Shown here: in pieces, positions 17,261-25,673 of the stretch
How positions within the stretch are numbered: position 1 is the stretch's first letter
Layout of the letters: each line of letters starts with the position of its first letter
Source of the DNA: Micrococcus sp. EYE_212
Lineage (GTDB): Bacteria > Actinomycetota > Actinomycetes > Actinomycetales > Micrococcaceae
Assembly: GCF_023147585.1 (NCBI RefSeq)
Contig: NZ_JAHXOZ010000015.1
Location: 1 to 55,264, forward strand
Reading direction: 5' to 3'
Length of the DNA: 55,264 nt
Position numbers and translations under genes: made by a program
The notes under the pieces: generated by a model
Told to the model about the DNA's origin: nothing
The model's input: only the letters and a program-made list of their open reading frames with translations
Databases searched by the model: none

Positions 17261-18063
17261 GCGCGCACGGGACGACGACGCCGACGGGGGAGAGCCCGCT
17301 GGCCCTGACGCGCCGGGCGCGGCGGATCGACCGCGCGCTCGCGGAGGCGTACCCGTACGCGGTGGCCGAGCTGGACTTCGAGAACCCCTTCGAGCTGCTC
17401 GTGGCCACCGTGCTCTCGGCCCAGACGACGGACGTGCGGGTGAACTCCGTGACCCCCGCGCTGTTCGCGCGCTTCCCCGACGCGGCGGCCATGGCCGCGG
17501 CCACGGAGGTGGAGCTGCAGGAGCTCGTGCGCCCCACGGGCTTCTACAAGAACAAGGCGTCGGCGATCCTGCGGCTCTCCGTCGAGCTCGTGGAGCGCTT
17601 CGACGGGGAGGTCCCCGGCCGCCTCGAGGATCTCGTGACCCTCCCGGGGGTGGGTCGCAAGACGGCGTTCGTGGTGCTGGGCAACGCGTTCGGCCGCCCC
17701 GGGATCACCGTGGACACGCACTTCGGGCGCCTGGCGCGCCGGCTCGGCTTCACGGAGGAGACCGACCCGGTGAAGGTGGAGCACGCCGTCGCCGCCCTGT
17801 TCCCGCCGCGGGACTGGACCATGCTCTCCCACCACCTCATCTTCCACGGCCGCCGCGTGTGCCACGCGCGGAAGCCGGCGTGCGGGGCCTGCCCGATCGC
17901 CCGGTGGTGCCCCAGCTACGGTGCGGGCGAGACCGACCCCGAGAGGGCGCGGTCCCTGCTGGCCTACGAGCTCAAGCCCGGCCGGGAGGAGCTGCTCGCA
18001 CTCATGCGCGCGGGGCGGACGCGCCGCGAGCTCCGGGCCCTGGGGCATTCCCTCGGGGCATGA
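17257..18063 (+). CDS. nth: Endonuclease III (DNA glycosylase/AP lyase)
   Basis: A 268-residue base-excision repair enzyme for oxidised pyrimidines. The helix-hairpin-helix motif LPGVGRKTA provides the catalytic Lys135, and [10 protein letters not shown] provides Asp153, the same 18-residue spacing as E. coli Lys120/Asp138. A [4Fe-4S] cluster loop C-x6-C-x2-C-x5-C follows ([17 protein letters not shown]). GTG 17257 was chosen because it overlaps the upstream TGA and leaves the usual short N-terminal extension. A 38-residue tail rich in Leu and Arg follows the cluster. The same gene lies close to crp in mycobacteria. Confidence 0.95.
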   Translation: MSAHGTTTPTGESPLALTRRARRIDRALAEAYPYAVAELDFENPFELLVATVLSAQTTDVRVNSVTPALFARFPDAAAMAAATEVELQELVRPTGFYKNKASAILRLSVELVERFDGEVPGRLEDLVTLPGVGRKTAFVVLGNAFGRPGITVDTHFGRLARRLGFTEETDPVKVEHAVAALFPPRDWTMLSHHLIFHGRRVCHARKPACGACPIARWCPSYGAGETDPERARSLLAYELKPGREELLALMRAGRTRRELRALGHSLGA

Positions 18064-18164
18064 GCGGTCCGGACCAGGTCCTGACCGGGTCCTGATCGGG
18101 GCGGGGCCGGCACGCAGCGCGGCACCCGGCCGACGGACGGGGCCGGTGCCTCGGATGCGGCGCC

Positions 18165-19040
18165 TCACGGGGGTTCCAGCCCCCGGTGGGCGGCGGCACG
18201 GACGGCCGCGGTCAGTCGCAGCAGGCGCGGTGAGGGCAGGGTGGCGGCCTGCCAGTGCAGGGGCAGGAGGACGTCGTCGACCCCCGGCAGGCGGACGAGG
18301 CCGCCGTCGCGCAGGCCCTCGCGAGCCTGATGGTCCACGAGCATGCCCCATCCCAGGCCGGCCTCCACGCAGCGCTGGAAGGCGTCGAAGGACGGGGCGG
18401 TGTGGGTCGGCGGGGCCGTGGCGACTCCGGCGGAGCGCAGCACGATGCCCTGGAGGTCGTCCTTCACGTTGAACCGCATCATCGGCATGGCCGCGAGGTC
18501 GACGGCGCCGGCCCCCCGGTGCCGCTCGAGCAGGGCGCGCGCGGCCACGGGGACGTACCGCATGTGGCCGAGCGGCTCCGCCTCGCAGCCCGGCACGGGG
18601 ACCGGCTCGGTGGTGACGGCGGCCAGCACCTCGCCCCGCCGCAGCAGCTGCGCACTGTGGTCCTGGTCCTCCACGTGCAGGTCCAGCACGGTGTCATGCC
18701 AGGCGGCGGCGTCCCGCACCACGGGCTGGAACCACGTGCCCAGGGCGTCCGCGGGCACGGCGAGCGCGGTGACGCTGCGACCGGACGCCTGCCGGCCGAG
18801 ACGTGCCCAGGCCTCCTCCTCGAGGACCTGCACGTGCCGGGCCATGCGCACCAGGGCCGTGCCGGCATCGGTCGGCACGCAGGGGCTGCCTCGCCGGACC
18901 ACCACCTGGCCGACGGTGTGCTCGAGCGCGCGAATCCGCTGGCTCACGGCGGACGCGCTGACGCCCAGCGTGTGGGCCGCCCCTTCGAACGAGCCCTCGT
19001 CGACGATGGCCAGCAGGGCGCGCAGCTGCTCGAGATTCAT
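18165..19040 (-). CDS. lysG: LysR-type regulator LysG/ArgP
   Basis: A 291-residue LysR-family protein with an N-terminal winged helix ([40 protein letters not shown]) and a periplasmic-binding-like effector domain. Sequence and divergent pairing with lysE identify it as the ArgP/LysG type, which activates export of lysine and arginine when these accumulate. The ATG at 19040 lies seven bases after TAAGCT on the minus strand, so it may be leaderless. The gene looks intact although its target exporter is broken, so it may have lost its main role or control other genes. Confidence 0.9.
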   Translation of the reverse strand: MNLEQLRALLAIVDEGSFEGAAHTLGVSASAVSQRIRALEHTVGQVVVRRGSPCVPTDAGTALVRMARHVQVLEEEAWARLGRQASGRSVTALAVPADALGTWFQPVVRDAAAWHDTVLDLHVEDQDHSAQLLRRGEVLAAVTTEPVPVPGCEAEPLGHMRYVPVAARALLERHRGAGAVDLAAMPMMRFNVKDDLQGIVLRSAGVATAPPTHTAPSFDAFQRCVEAGLGWGMLVDHQAREGLRDGGLVRLPGVDDVLLPLHWQAATLPSPRLLRLTAAVRAAAHRGLEPP

Positions 19041-19047
19041 GAAGCAG

Positions 19048-19103
19048 AGCTTAGGCAATCGCAGGATGATGCGTTTGTCTCAGATTCGAGACCGCCCTAG
19101 CGT
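19048..19103. promoter_or_regulatory. Divergent lysG/lysE promoter region
   Basis: On the minus strand TAAGCT (19053-19048) is seven bases before the lysG ATG. On the plus strand TTGTCT (19075-19080) and TAGCGT (19098-19103), 17 bases apart, lead to the lysE ATG seven bases later. The LysG operator must lie in this 70-bp interval. Confidence 0.5.
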
Positions 19104-19110
19104 CAGGCTC

Positions 19111-19576
19111 ATGTGGAACCTCGCCGTGACGGGCCTGCTCACCGGACTCGCCCTCATCGTGGCGATCGGCGCCCAGAACGCCCTCGTCCTGCGCCAGGGC
19201 GTGCGCCGTGAGCACGTGGGCCCCGTCGTCGCGGTGTGCGCGGCATCGGACGCCGTGCTGATCGTGGGAGGCACGGCCGGCGCCGCGGACGGCCGGCTCG
19301 GTGCTGGGGACCACGCTCGCCCTGACGTGGCTGAATCCGCACGTTTACCTGGACACCGTGGTGCTGCTCGGCAGCCTCGCCAACCAGCACGGCCCGGACG
19401 GACGCTGGGTGTTCGCCGCCGGCGCCGTGCTCGCCTCCGTGCTGTGGTTCTCCGGGCTGGGGTTCGGGGCGCGGCTCCTGGCCCGCCCGCTCGCCTCGCC
19501 GAGCGCGTGGCGCGTCCTGGACGTGCTCATCGCCGCGGTCATGGCGGTGCTCGCCGTGCGGCTGATGCTCAGCTGA
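19111..19576 (+). pseudogene. lysE: Lysine/arginine exporter LysE with internal deletion and frameshift
   Basis: The gene begins normally at ATG 19111 with the LysE N-terminus ([47 protein letters not shown]). After about residue 55 the frame is wrong. The rest of LysE continues in the next frame from about 19305: [29 protein letters not shown] to the end at 19576. Only about 155 codons remain against roughly 200 in the family, so some 50 codons covering the second and third helices are missing. Two copies of ACGGCCGGC flank the join. The product cannot work as an exporter. Confidence 0.85.
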
Positions 19577-19585
19577 GCCGGCGGC

Positions 19586-20806
19586 TCAGCCCTCGGCCAG
19601 TCGGGCGGCGACGTCCTCCACGGTGTTCCGCGCCCACACGCCGACGCCCACGAGCGTGGCCGAGGCCGGCCCGCACCAGTCGCCGTAGCCGAGCAGGTAC
19701 AGGCCGGGGACGTCGGTGCTCGCGGTCGGCAGGTCGCTCCGGGTGCGGGGCACGCCGGAGCCGGTCGTGCTCAGGTCCAGCTGCCGCAGGTGGCGCAGCT
19801 CCGCGTGGAAGCCGGTGCTCCACACCATCGCGTCGAACGTGCGATCCGTGCCCCGCACCTCCGCGGCGGCCGCCGAGTCCGCCGCCCAGCCGTGCTCGAG
19901 GCCGGCGTCGTCGTCCCAGGCCGCGCCGCGCCGGGTGAGCCGGGAGACCATGGGGACCGCATGCAGCCCGTGCTCGTCGCGGGCCCGGCGCACGGGCGGG
20001 ACGGCCACGATGTCCCCGAGCTCGCCGACCGACGGGCCGTCCCGGCCCAGCACCCGCGCCGAGGCGGCCTGGAACAGCACGCGGCCGTCGACGTCGTCCG
20101 GCATGAAGCGCGGCGGGCGCCGACACGCCCACGTGACCTCCGCGGCGTGGTCGAGCAGGTCCGCGGCCACCTGGGGGCCGGAGTTGCCCCCGCCCACCAC
20201 GAGCACGCGCTGGTCGGTGAAGTCCTCCGGACGGCGGTAGGCCGCGGAGTGCAGCCGGCGTCCCGCGAACTCCGCGGCCCCGGGGACCGCGGGCAGGTAC
20301 GGGCGGGTGAACGTGCCGGTCGCGGAGACCACGGCCCGGGCGGTGAGGCGGGAGCCGTCCTCGAGCAGGAGGGTGAACGGCGGCTCCTCCGCCGCCGAGG
20401 CGTCCCGGGTGACGGTGCTGACGCGCGCGGTGCGGCGGACGGGCAGGGAATAGCGCTCCTCGTAGTCGGCGAGGTAGTCGACGACGTGGAGCGCGTCGGG
20501 GTTGCCGGACTCCGTGGCCGAGGCGTCCGGCAGGGCCGGCATGCGGTGGCCGGGCAGGGAGGAGTGCTCCGCGGGGGAGAAGAGCTCGATCGAGTCCCAG
20601 AAGTGGCGCCACGCGCCGCCGGGCTCCCCTGCCGCGTCCAGGATCACGAACGAGGGCGCGGGCCCCGCAGCGCGGCCGCGCTCGACGTCCCGCGCGAGCC
20701 GCTGGAGGTGGAATCCGGCGGCGAGGCCGGCCTGGCCGCCGCCGATCACGGCGACGTCGACGGCGGTCGGGGCCGCCGTCGTGGGTGCGGGGTGCGAGGC
20801 GCTCAT
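19586..20806 (-). CDS. FAD/NAD(P)-dependent flavoprotein monooxygenase-type oxidoreductase
   Basis: A 406-residue two-dinucleotide-domain flavoprotein. The FAD site is [18 protein letters not shown] near residue 17, the NADPH site [18 protein letters not shown] in the middle, and the late motifs [11 protein letters not shown] and [11 protein letters not shown] are typical of CzcO/FMO-like proteins. The expected reaction is NADPH-dependent hydroxylation or Baeyer-Villiger oxidation; the substrate is unknown. The ATG at 20806 follows TAGCCT on the minus strand by seven bases (complement of 20814-20819). It converges on the broken lysE gene. Confidence 0.85.
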   Translation of the reverse strand: MSASHPAPTTAAPTAVDVAVIGGGQAGLAAGFHLQRLARDVERGRAAGPAPSFVILDAAGEPGGAWRHFWDSIELFSPAEHSSLPGHRMPALPDASATESGNPDALHVVDYLADYEERYSLPVRRTARVSTVTRDASAAEEPPFTLLLEDGSRLTARAVVSATGTFTRPYLPAVPGAAEFAGRRLHSAAYRRPEDFTDQRVLVVGGGNSGPQVAADLLDHAAEVTWACRRPPRFMPDDVDGRVLFQAASARVLGRDGPSVGELGDIVAVPPVRRARDEHGLHAVPMVSRLTRRGAAWDDDAGLEHGWAADSAAAAEVRGTDRTFDAMVWSTGFHAELRHLRQLDLSTTGSGVPRTRSDLPTASTDVPGLYLLGYGDWCGPASATLVGVGVWARNTVEDVAARLAEG

Positions 20807-20813
20807 GGCTCCG

Positions 20814-20869
20814 AGGCTACCGAGCCCCGCCCGCGGCCGGCGTCTCATGCACCGGGCCGTGGGTAGCGT
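20814..20869. promoter_or_regulatory. Divergent leaderless promoters (oxidoreductase / CoA pyrophosphatase)
   Basis: Minus strand TAGCCT (20819-20814) lies seven bases before the oxidoreductase ATG. Plus strand TAGCGT (20864-20869) lies seven bases before ATG 20877. Confidence 0.45.
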
Positions 20870-20876
20870 GGGGGAC

Positions 20877-21665
20877 ATGACCGAGCCCGCCGCGCACCCT
20901 GCGTCCGCCCCCGCCCTCCCCGGCTCGATCGCGGGGGCCCGCGACCAGCTGACCGCCCTCACGGCCCGGTGGGGCGTGGCCGAGGTCCCCGGCCGCCACG
21001 ACGCCGCCGCGCTCACCGCGGTCCCGGACGGCGCCGCCTCTGCGTGGGGCCTGGACTGGCCCCGCCCGGTGCAGGCGCGCCCCTCGGCCGTGCTCATCCT
21101 CGTCGGCGCACTCGACGACGTCCCGGCGGTCCACGACGCCGGCCGCGTCCACCCCGCCGTGGACGTCCTGCTCACACAGCGCGCGTCCACCCTGCGCCAG
21201 CACGCGGGGCAGATCGCCTTCCCCGGCGGGCGCGTGGACCCCGAGGATGCGGACGTGGTGGCCACGGCCCTGCGCGAGGCCCGTGAGGAGACGGGGCTGG
21301 ATCCGGACGGCGTCGAGGTGCTGGGCGTCCTGCCCCCGGTGCCCCTGATCGTGTCCGGCCACGTGGTGCACCCCGTGATCGGATGGTGGTGCCGCCCGGG
21401 TCGCGTGGCCGTGGTGGACGAGGCCGAGGCCGCCGCCGTGTTCCGCCTGCCCGTGGCCGACCTCGTGGCCCCGCAGAACCGGTGCCGGGTGGCGCGGCCC
21501 GGCGGCCGCCGCGGCGAGACTCCCGGCTTCCTCGTGGGGGAGCGGCTCGTGTGGGGGTTCACGGCGGCACTGCTGGACCGGCTGCTGGACCTGCTCGATT
21601 GGTCCGTGCCCTGGGACCGGAGCCGCGTGATCGACGCCGAGACGTGGGAGCCGGTCAGCGACTGA
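20877..21665 (+). CDS. NUDIX CoA pyrophosphatase
   Basis: A 262-residue protein with both hallmarks of the NudL/Pcd1 group. The CoA signature LLTQRASTLRQHAGQIAFPGG is followed directly by the Nudix box GGRVDPEDADVVATALREAREETGL. It is expected to split CoA and its derivatives into 3',5'-ADP and phosphopantetheine. A related NUDIX gene lies beside nth and marP in M. tuberculosis (Rv3672c), so the position is conserved. The N-terminal 50 residues are Ala-rich and poorly conserved. Confidence 0.88.
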   Translation: MTEPAAHPASAPALPGSIAGARDQLTALTARWGVAEVPGRHDAAALTAVPDGAASAWGLDWPRPVQARPSAVLILVGALDDVPAVHDAGRVHPAVDVLLTQRASTLRQHAGQIAFPGGRVDPEDADVVATALREAREETGLDPDGVEVLGVLPPVPLIVSGHVVHPVIGWWCRPGRVAVVDEAEAAAVFRLPVADLVAPQNRCRVARPGGRRGETPGFLVGERLVWGFTAALLDRLLDLLDWSVPWDRSRVIDAETWEPVSD

Positions 21666-21752
21666 CGGGGCAGGGGCGCTGACGCGATCCCACGGCTGAA
21701 GGGGGCCGGGCGGTGGCGGAACGGTGTCGCCGGAGACCTCTGAGGCCCGGCG

Positions 21753-21766
21753 GCTCCTGCACAGGC
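21753..21766. promoter_or_regulatory. GCTCCTGCACAGGC motif, copy 1 (upstream of tadA)
   Basis: The 14-base sequence is also found exactly at 24434-24447. Its core CCTG-CA-CAGG is an inverted repeat. Its end is 131 bases before the tadA start. The 232-bp gap (21666-21897) holds no gene that I can support. Confidence 0.5.
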
Positions 21767-21897
21767 GGCGCCCGGGGCTCGCGTGTCCCCGCAATCGGGC
21801 ACGGACGGGCCGGGCCCCGTGCGCGGCGGCTGGACTGGGCGGAGGCCGGCGGCCGTCGACGTCGGCGCCGGACCCGCCGTCCCGCTGGAGGTCCGCC

Positions 21898-23337
21898 ATG
21901 CGTCCCTGGGTGCCCGATGCCCCACCCCGTCCCCGCCGTGCCCGCCCGTCCGTCCGGTCCGGCCTTCACCCACCGCGGCCAGGGCATCCGCCGCCGGCCG
22001 CCGCCCCGCCGGCCGCGGCGTCCCCGGGGCCGGACGACGCCCCGCTGGCCGCGGCGTCCGCGGGGCCGGACGACGCCGCCGCGCTGCGCCGCAGGATCGC
22101 CGAGCAGTGCGCCGAGGGGGATCCCGCGACCGAGGCGGACCTGCGTCCGCTGATCGAGCGGGTGCTCGCGGACGCCGAGGCGCAGCGGCGCGCGGATGCC
22201 ATGCGTCCCGCACCGTGGTGGCGGCGGATCGGCCGCGGCGCCCCCGATCCGGATCGGCCGTGGACCCCGCCGGCCCCCGCCGTGCGGGAGGCTCAGGCCC
22301 GCGCCCTCGAGGAGGAGCTCGCCGGCTTCGGCCCGCTCGCCCCCTGGGTGGGCGTCGAGGGCGTCACGGACGTCCTCGTGGACGGCGGCGGTGCCGTGTG
22401 GACCGACGGGGCGGGCGGGCTGATCCGGCGCCCGGCGCGCCTGGACCCGGAGGCGTCCCACGCGCTCGCGGTCCGGCTGCTGGGGCAGGCGGGCCGGCGC
22501 CTCGACGGGGCCGTCCCGATGGCCGACGCCCGGGTGGGCGGGGTCCGCGTGCACGCCGTGCTGCCGCCCGTCAGCGGTGGCGGCACGGTGCTGAGCCTGC
22601 GCGTGCCCGCACGGCGTGCCCGCTCGCTCGCGGAGCTCGCCGAGTCCTGGCCCGACGGCGGACTCTGGGCCGAGGCGGTGCAGTGGCTGGTGCTGCACCG
22701 GGCCACCGTGTTCATCAGCGGCGCGACCGGCACGGGCAAGACCACGATGCTCTCGGCGGCCCTCTCCGAGGTGTCCGCGCACGAGCGCATCATCACCGTG
22801 GAGGACACCCTCGAGGCCGCGCCGGAGCACCCGCACGTGGTGGCGCTGCAGTGCCGCGCCGCGAACGAGGAGGGGGCGGGGGAGGTGGCCCTCCCCGAGC
22901 TCATCCGCCACGCGCTGCGCATGCGCCCGGACCGGCTCGTGGTGGGGGAGTGCCGCGGCGCCGAGGTGACCGACGTCCTCACTGCGCTGAACACGGGCCA
23001 CCAGGGTGCCTGGGGGACCTTGCACGCCAACGCCGCGGCGGACGTGCCCGCCCGCCTCACCGCGATGGCCTCCCTCGCCGGGTGGAGCCCGGCCGCCGTC
23101 GACGCCCAGGCCCGGGCCGGGGTGGACGCCGTGCTCCACGTGGTCCGGGACGTGCACGGCCGGCACCCCGTGGAGCTCGCCGTCCCCGCGGACGCCCCGG
23201 GGCCGCTCGCCCTGGTCCCCGCGCTCACCTGGGAGGACGGCATCGCTGACGACGGCGGCGGCGCCGCGGGACGCACGGTCGAGGGCCCGGGGCTCGAGCT
23301 GCTGCGCGCCCGCCTCGAGGGCCGGCACACGTGCTGA
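21898..23337 (+). CDS. tadA: TadA-type pilus assembly ATPase
   Basis: A 479-residue secretion ATPase of the CpaF/TadA family (TIGR03819-like, helicase/secretion neighbourhood). After a Pro/Ala-rich N-terminus come the N-domain LVDGGGAVWTDGAGGLIRRP, Walker A GATGTGKTT (residues 275-283), the Asp box IITVEDTLEA, Walker B LRMRPDRLVVGECRGAEV and the His box GHQGAWGTLHANAAADVPARL. It should power assembly of a Flp-type pilus from the cytoplasmic face of the membrane. ATG 21898 has GGAGG upstream. Its stop overlaps the GTG of the next gene. Confidence 0.9.
   Translation: MRPWVPDAPPRPRRARPSVRSGLHPPRPGHPPPAAAPPAAASPGPDDAPLAAASAGPDDAAALRRRIAEQCAEGDPATEADLRPLIERVLADAEAQRRADAMRPAPWWRRIGRGAPDPDRPWTPPAPAVREAQARALEEELAGFGPLAPWVGVEGVTDVLVDGGGAVWTDGAGGLIRRPARLDPEASHALAVRLLGQAGRRLDGAVPMADARVGGVRVHAVLPPVSGGGTVLSLRVPARRARSLAELAESWPDGGLWAEAVQWLVLHRATVFISGATGTGKTTMLSAALSEVSAHERIITVEDTLEAAPEHPHVVALQCRAANEEGAGEVALPELIRHALRMRPDRLVVGECRGAEVTDVLTALNTGHQGAWGTLHANAAADVPARLTAMASLAGWSPAAVDAQARAGVDAVLHVVRDVHGRHPVELAVPADAPGPLALVPALTWEDGIADDGGGAAGRTVEGPGLELLRARLEGRHTC
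22010..22080 (+). repeat. Tandem duplication in the tadA N-terminal coding region
   Basis: Two imperfect direct copies encode AAASPGPDDAPL and AAASAGPDDAAA. They lie in the disordered N-terminal segment. Confidence 0.6.
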
Positions 23338-24416
23338 GGATCCCCGGACCGCTGTGCCGGCCTCGGGCTGATCCGGAGAAGGCGACCGAGGACCTCGTGG
23401 CCGTCCTGCGCCGCTGGTCCGCGCTGCTGCGGGCCGGACTCCCGGCGGACCGCGCCTGGGCGGAGGTCGCCCGGACCGTGCCCGCCTGCGCGCGGCCCCG
23501 CCCGGGCTGCTGCCTCCACCACCGCGTCCGCCGGCGGGCCGCGCGCGAGCGGCTCGGACTGGACGCTGAGGGTCCCTGCTCCGACGTGGGCGGCAGCGCC
23601 GACCGTGCGGGGCGACGTCCGTGGCGGCGGCTGCCCGGGCGCGCGGCGCCGCCGGACCCGGGCTGGGAGCTGGTGGACACCGCCCTCACGGCCGGGCGGC
23701 GTGCGGGGGCCGCGCCCGCCGCGATCGCCGCGCGCCTGGCGGACACCCTGGAGGCCGCCGTCGACGCGGCCCGCGCCCGCCGCAGCGCCGCGGCGGGGCC
23801 CCGCGCGACCGCCCGGCTGCTGCAGTGGCTGCCCATGGGCGGCCTCGGGATGGCGTGGCTGCTGGGCACGTCGCCGGCAGATCTGCTGACCTCGCCCTTC
23901 GGGTGGATCATCGGCGTGCTGGGCCTGCTGTTCACGCTTGCCGGCCAGGCGTGGACGCGTCTGCTCGTCGCCCGGGCGACCCGGCCGACCGGGTCGATCG
24001 AGCCCGCCGTCGTCCTGGACCTCGTGGCCCCGCTCCTCGCGGCGGGCCGCTCGCTCACCGCGGCCCTCGACGACCTCGCCCGTGCGCTGCCGGACGCGCA
24101 CGCCCTGCGCGCCGTGACGGCCCTGCTGCGCTGGGGCCGCCCGTGGGAGGAGGCGTGGGAGCCCGTGGCGCAGGATCCGCTGTGGACTGAGGTGGCGGCC
24201 TGGCTGCGTCCCCTGCACCGCAGCGGCATGGCCGGAGCCCGTGCGCTGACGGAGACGGCCGCCGCGGTGCGCCAGCAGTCGCGGCGCGCGGACGAGCGGG
24301 CCGCGGAGGAGCTCGCCGTGCGGCTCGTGGTGCCGCTGAGCCTGTGCCTGCTGCCGGCGTTCGTGTGCTGGGGCGTGATCCCCATGGTGATCGCCCTGCT
24401 CACGGCGGGCCCGTGA
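23331..24416 (+). CDS. Fused TadB/TadC pilus platform protein
   Basis: A 361-residue membrane protein carrying two GspF/T2SSF-like halves. The first (residues about 20-130: LVAVLRRWSALLRAGLPADRAW ... LVDTALTAGRRAGAAPAAIAARL) is followed by two hydrophobic segments near 165-205. The second (about 220-340: DLVAPLLAAGRSLTAALDDLARAL ... RQQSRRADERAAEELAVRL) ends in one or two membrane segments. In M. tuberculosis these halves are separate genes (Rv3658c, Rv3657c). GTG 23331 overlaps the end of tadA by seven bases. It should form the inner-membrane platform that TadA acts on. Confidence 0.8.
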   Translation: MLRIPGPLCRPRADPEKATEDLVAVLRRWSALLRAGLPADRAWAEVARTVPACARPRPGCCLHHRVRRRAARERLGLDAEGPCSDVGGSADRAGRRPWRRLPGRAAPPDPGWELVDTALTAGRRAGAAPAAIAARLADTLEAAVDAARARRSAAAGPRATARLLQWLPMGGLGMAWLLGTSPADLLTSPFGWIIGVLGLLFTLAGQAWTRLLVARATRPTGSIEPAVVLDLVAPLLAAGRSLTAALDDLARALPDAHALRAVTALLRWGRPWEEAWEPVAQDPLWTEVAAWLRPLHRSGMAGARALTETAAAVRQQSRRADERAAEELAVRLVVPLSLCLLPAFVCWGVIPMVIALLTAGP

Positions 24417-24433
24417 CGCGCGGGCGCCTGATC

Positions 24434-24447
24434 GCTCCTGCACAGGC
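24434..24447. promoter_or_regulatory. GCTCCTGCACAGGC motif, copy 2 (upstream of the pilin gene)
   Basis: An exact copy of the motif at 21753-21766, ending 141 bases before the pilin ATG. It lies in a 172-bp gap (24417-24588) with no visible gene. Confidence 0.5.
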
Positions 24448-24588
24448 CGCCCGGCGCGGGGCGGCCGTCCCCGGCCGGCGGACGCGGCGAGCGCGGCGGA
24501 CGCCGTCCCGCGCAGTCTGGGATCAGCGGCCCGCACCGGACCGTCCCACCGCCCTCGCACCGAGGGCCGCCCTTCCAGGAGGAACCCC

Positions 24589-24801
24589 ATGACCCAGCTC
24601 TCCACCGCCCTGCACCTGGCCCTGACCGATCTCGTCGGCCGCGAGCGCCTCGAGGACGAGACCGGCGCCCAGACCGCCGAGTACGGCATCCTCACGCTCG
24701 CCGCCGTCGGCTTCGCCGGCGTCCTGGCCGTCCTGCTCACCAGCCCCGAGGTGCAGGAGATGCTCAAGGACATCATCGCCGAGGCCCTCAAGCGTGACTG
24801 A
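24589..24801 (+). CDS. Flp-type pilin, DUF4244 family
   Basis: A 70-residue protein. A hydrophilic N-terminus ends in DETGAQTAEYGILTLAAVGFAGVLAVLLTS, i.e. a Gly-Ala-x-x-Ala-Glu-Tyr processing context followed by a single hydrophobic helix, as in Flp pilins and pseudopilins. DUF4244 proteins occupy the pilin position (Rv3656c) in actinobacterial tad loci. It is likely the main pilus subunit, cleaved by a prepilin peptidase that is not encoded in this window. It has the best ribosome site of the locus (AGGAGG, 24578-24583), in line with a highly expressed subunit. Confidence 0.85.
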   Translation: MTQLSTALHLALTDLVGRERLEDETGAQTAEYGILTLAAVGFAGVLAVLLTSPEVQEMLKDIIAEALKRD

Positions 24802-25279
24802 GTCCCGCAACGGCGCGCCCCGGCCCGGACACCCCCGCGGTGGCCGGGCCGGGGCCGTGCCCCGTCGTGAATCGGACGCGCCTCGTCCTGAGGCGGCCAT
24901 GCCCCGCCCCCGCACCGCGTCGGCAGGTGAGCGCGGCGCCGTCACGGCCGAGTACGCGGCCCTGCTGCCGGCGGTCGTGCTCATCCTCGTGGCCGTGGTC
25001 CTCGCCGGGGCCGCCTCCGTCCAGCAGGTGCGCAACGGGGACGCAGCGGCGTCGGCGGCGCGCCTCCTCGCCCGCGGGGACGACGTCGGCGAGGCCAGGC
25101 GGACCGTCGAGCGCATGGCGGGGGAGGAGGCCCGCCTGGCGCACGAGGAGGGGGACGGCTGGGTGACCGTGACCGTGAGCCATCCCGGCCCGGGCCCGCT
25201 GGGGTGGATCGAGCCGATCGCGCTCGAGGTCGGTGCGGCGGCGCCGCTGCAGCATCCGCACCCGGGGGAGGCGTCGTGA
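24794..25279 (+). CDS. TadE-like minor pilin
   Basis: A 161-residue protein with a basic, Pro-rich N-terminal segment, then ERGAVTAEYAALLPAVVLILVAVVLAGA, the TadE pattern of a Glu at +5 before one transmembrane helix. The remainder is an extracytoplasmic domain. GTG 24794 overlaps the pilin stop; ATG 24899 close to the hydrophobic segment is an alternative start. It corresponds to Rv3655c by position. Confidence 0.82.
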   Translation: MTESRNGAPRPGHPRGGRAGAVPRRESDAPRPEAAMPRPRTASAGERGAVTAEYAALLPAVVLILVAVVLAGAASVQQVRNGDAAASAARLLARGDDVGEARRTVERMAGEEARLAHEEGDGWVTVTVSHPGPGPLGWIEPIALEVGAAAPLQHPHPGEAS

Positions 25280-25665
25280 CCCCGCACCGCGGCGGTGCGC
25301 CGGCCAGGGCGCGGCAGGCCCTCGCCGACGAACGCGGCGCGGGTGGGGTCACGGCCCTCGGCACGGTGGCCCTCGGGGCGTCGCTCGTGATCGCGGTGGC
25401 CGCCCTGGGCGCGGCCTCCGTCACCGCGTCGCAGGCGGCCGGCGCGGCGGACCTCGCCGCGCTCGCGGCCTCGGACGCCCGCCGCGGGATCACCGCGCAG
25501 GAGCCGTGCGCCCTCGCCGCGGAGACGGCCGAGCGGAACCACGCCCGGGTGCTGGACTGCTCGGCGTCCCCGCAGGGCTCGGTGCGCGTCGAGGTGGAGG
25601 TGGCCCGGGTGCCGCTGCCGCCCGCCCGCGCGGTGGCCGTGGCCGGCCCGCCCTCGGTGCGGTGA
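25276..25665 (+). CDS. TadG/Rv3654c-like pseudopilin (TIGR03816 type)
   Basis: A 129-residue protein with DERGAGGVTALGTVALGASLVIAVAALGAASVTASQAAGAADLAALAASDA, a single helix followed by the AADLAALAA segment shared with TadG-like proteins. Two cysteines follow (EPCALAAE and LDCSASP), possibly a disulfide. GTG 25276 overlaps the TadE stop (GTGA). It is the last gene of the tad unit and ends eight bases before the convergent helicase gene; no terminator hairpin is seen between them. Confidence 0.78.
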   Translation: MTPHRGGAPARARQALADERGAGGVTALGTVALGASLVIAVAALGAASVTASQAAGAADLAALAASDARRGITAQEPCALAAETAERNHARVLDCSASPQGSVRVEVEVARVPLPPARAVAVAGPPSVR

Positions 25666-25673
25666 GGAGGCGG

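Noticed and set aside
23331-25665. Reading the tad genes as a type II secretion system for enzymes
   Set aside because: No secretin, GspC-type or pseudopilin set is present. The DUF4244 pilin, TadE and TadG-like genes fit a Flp/tad pilus.
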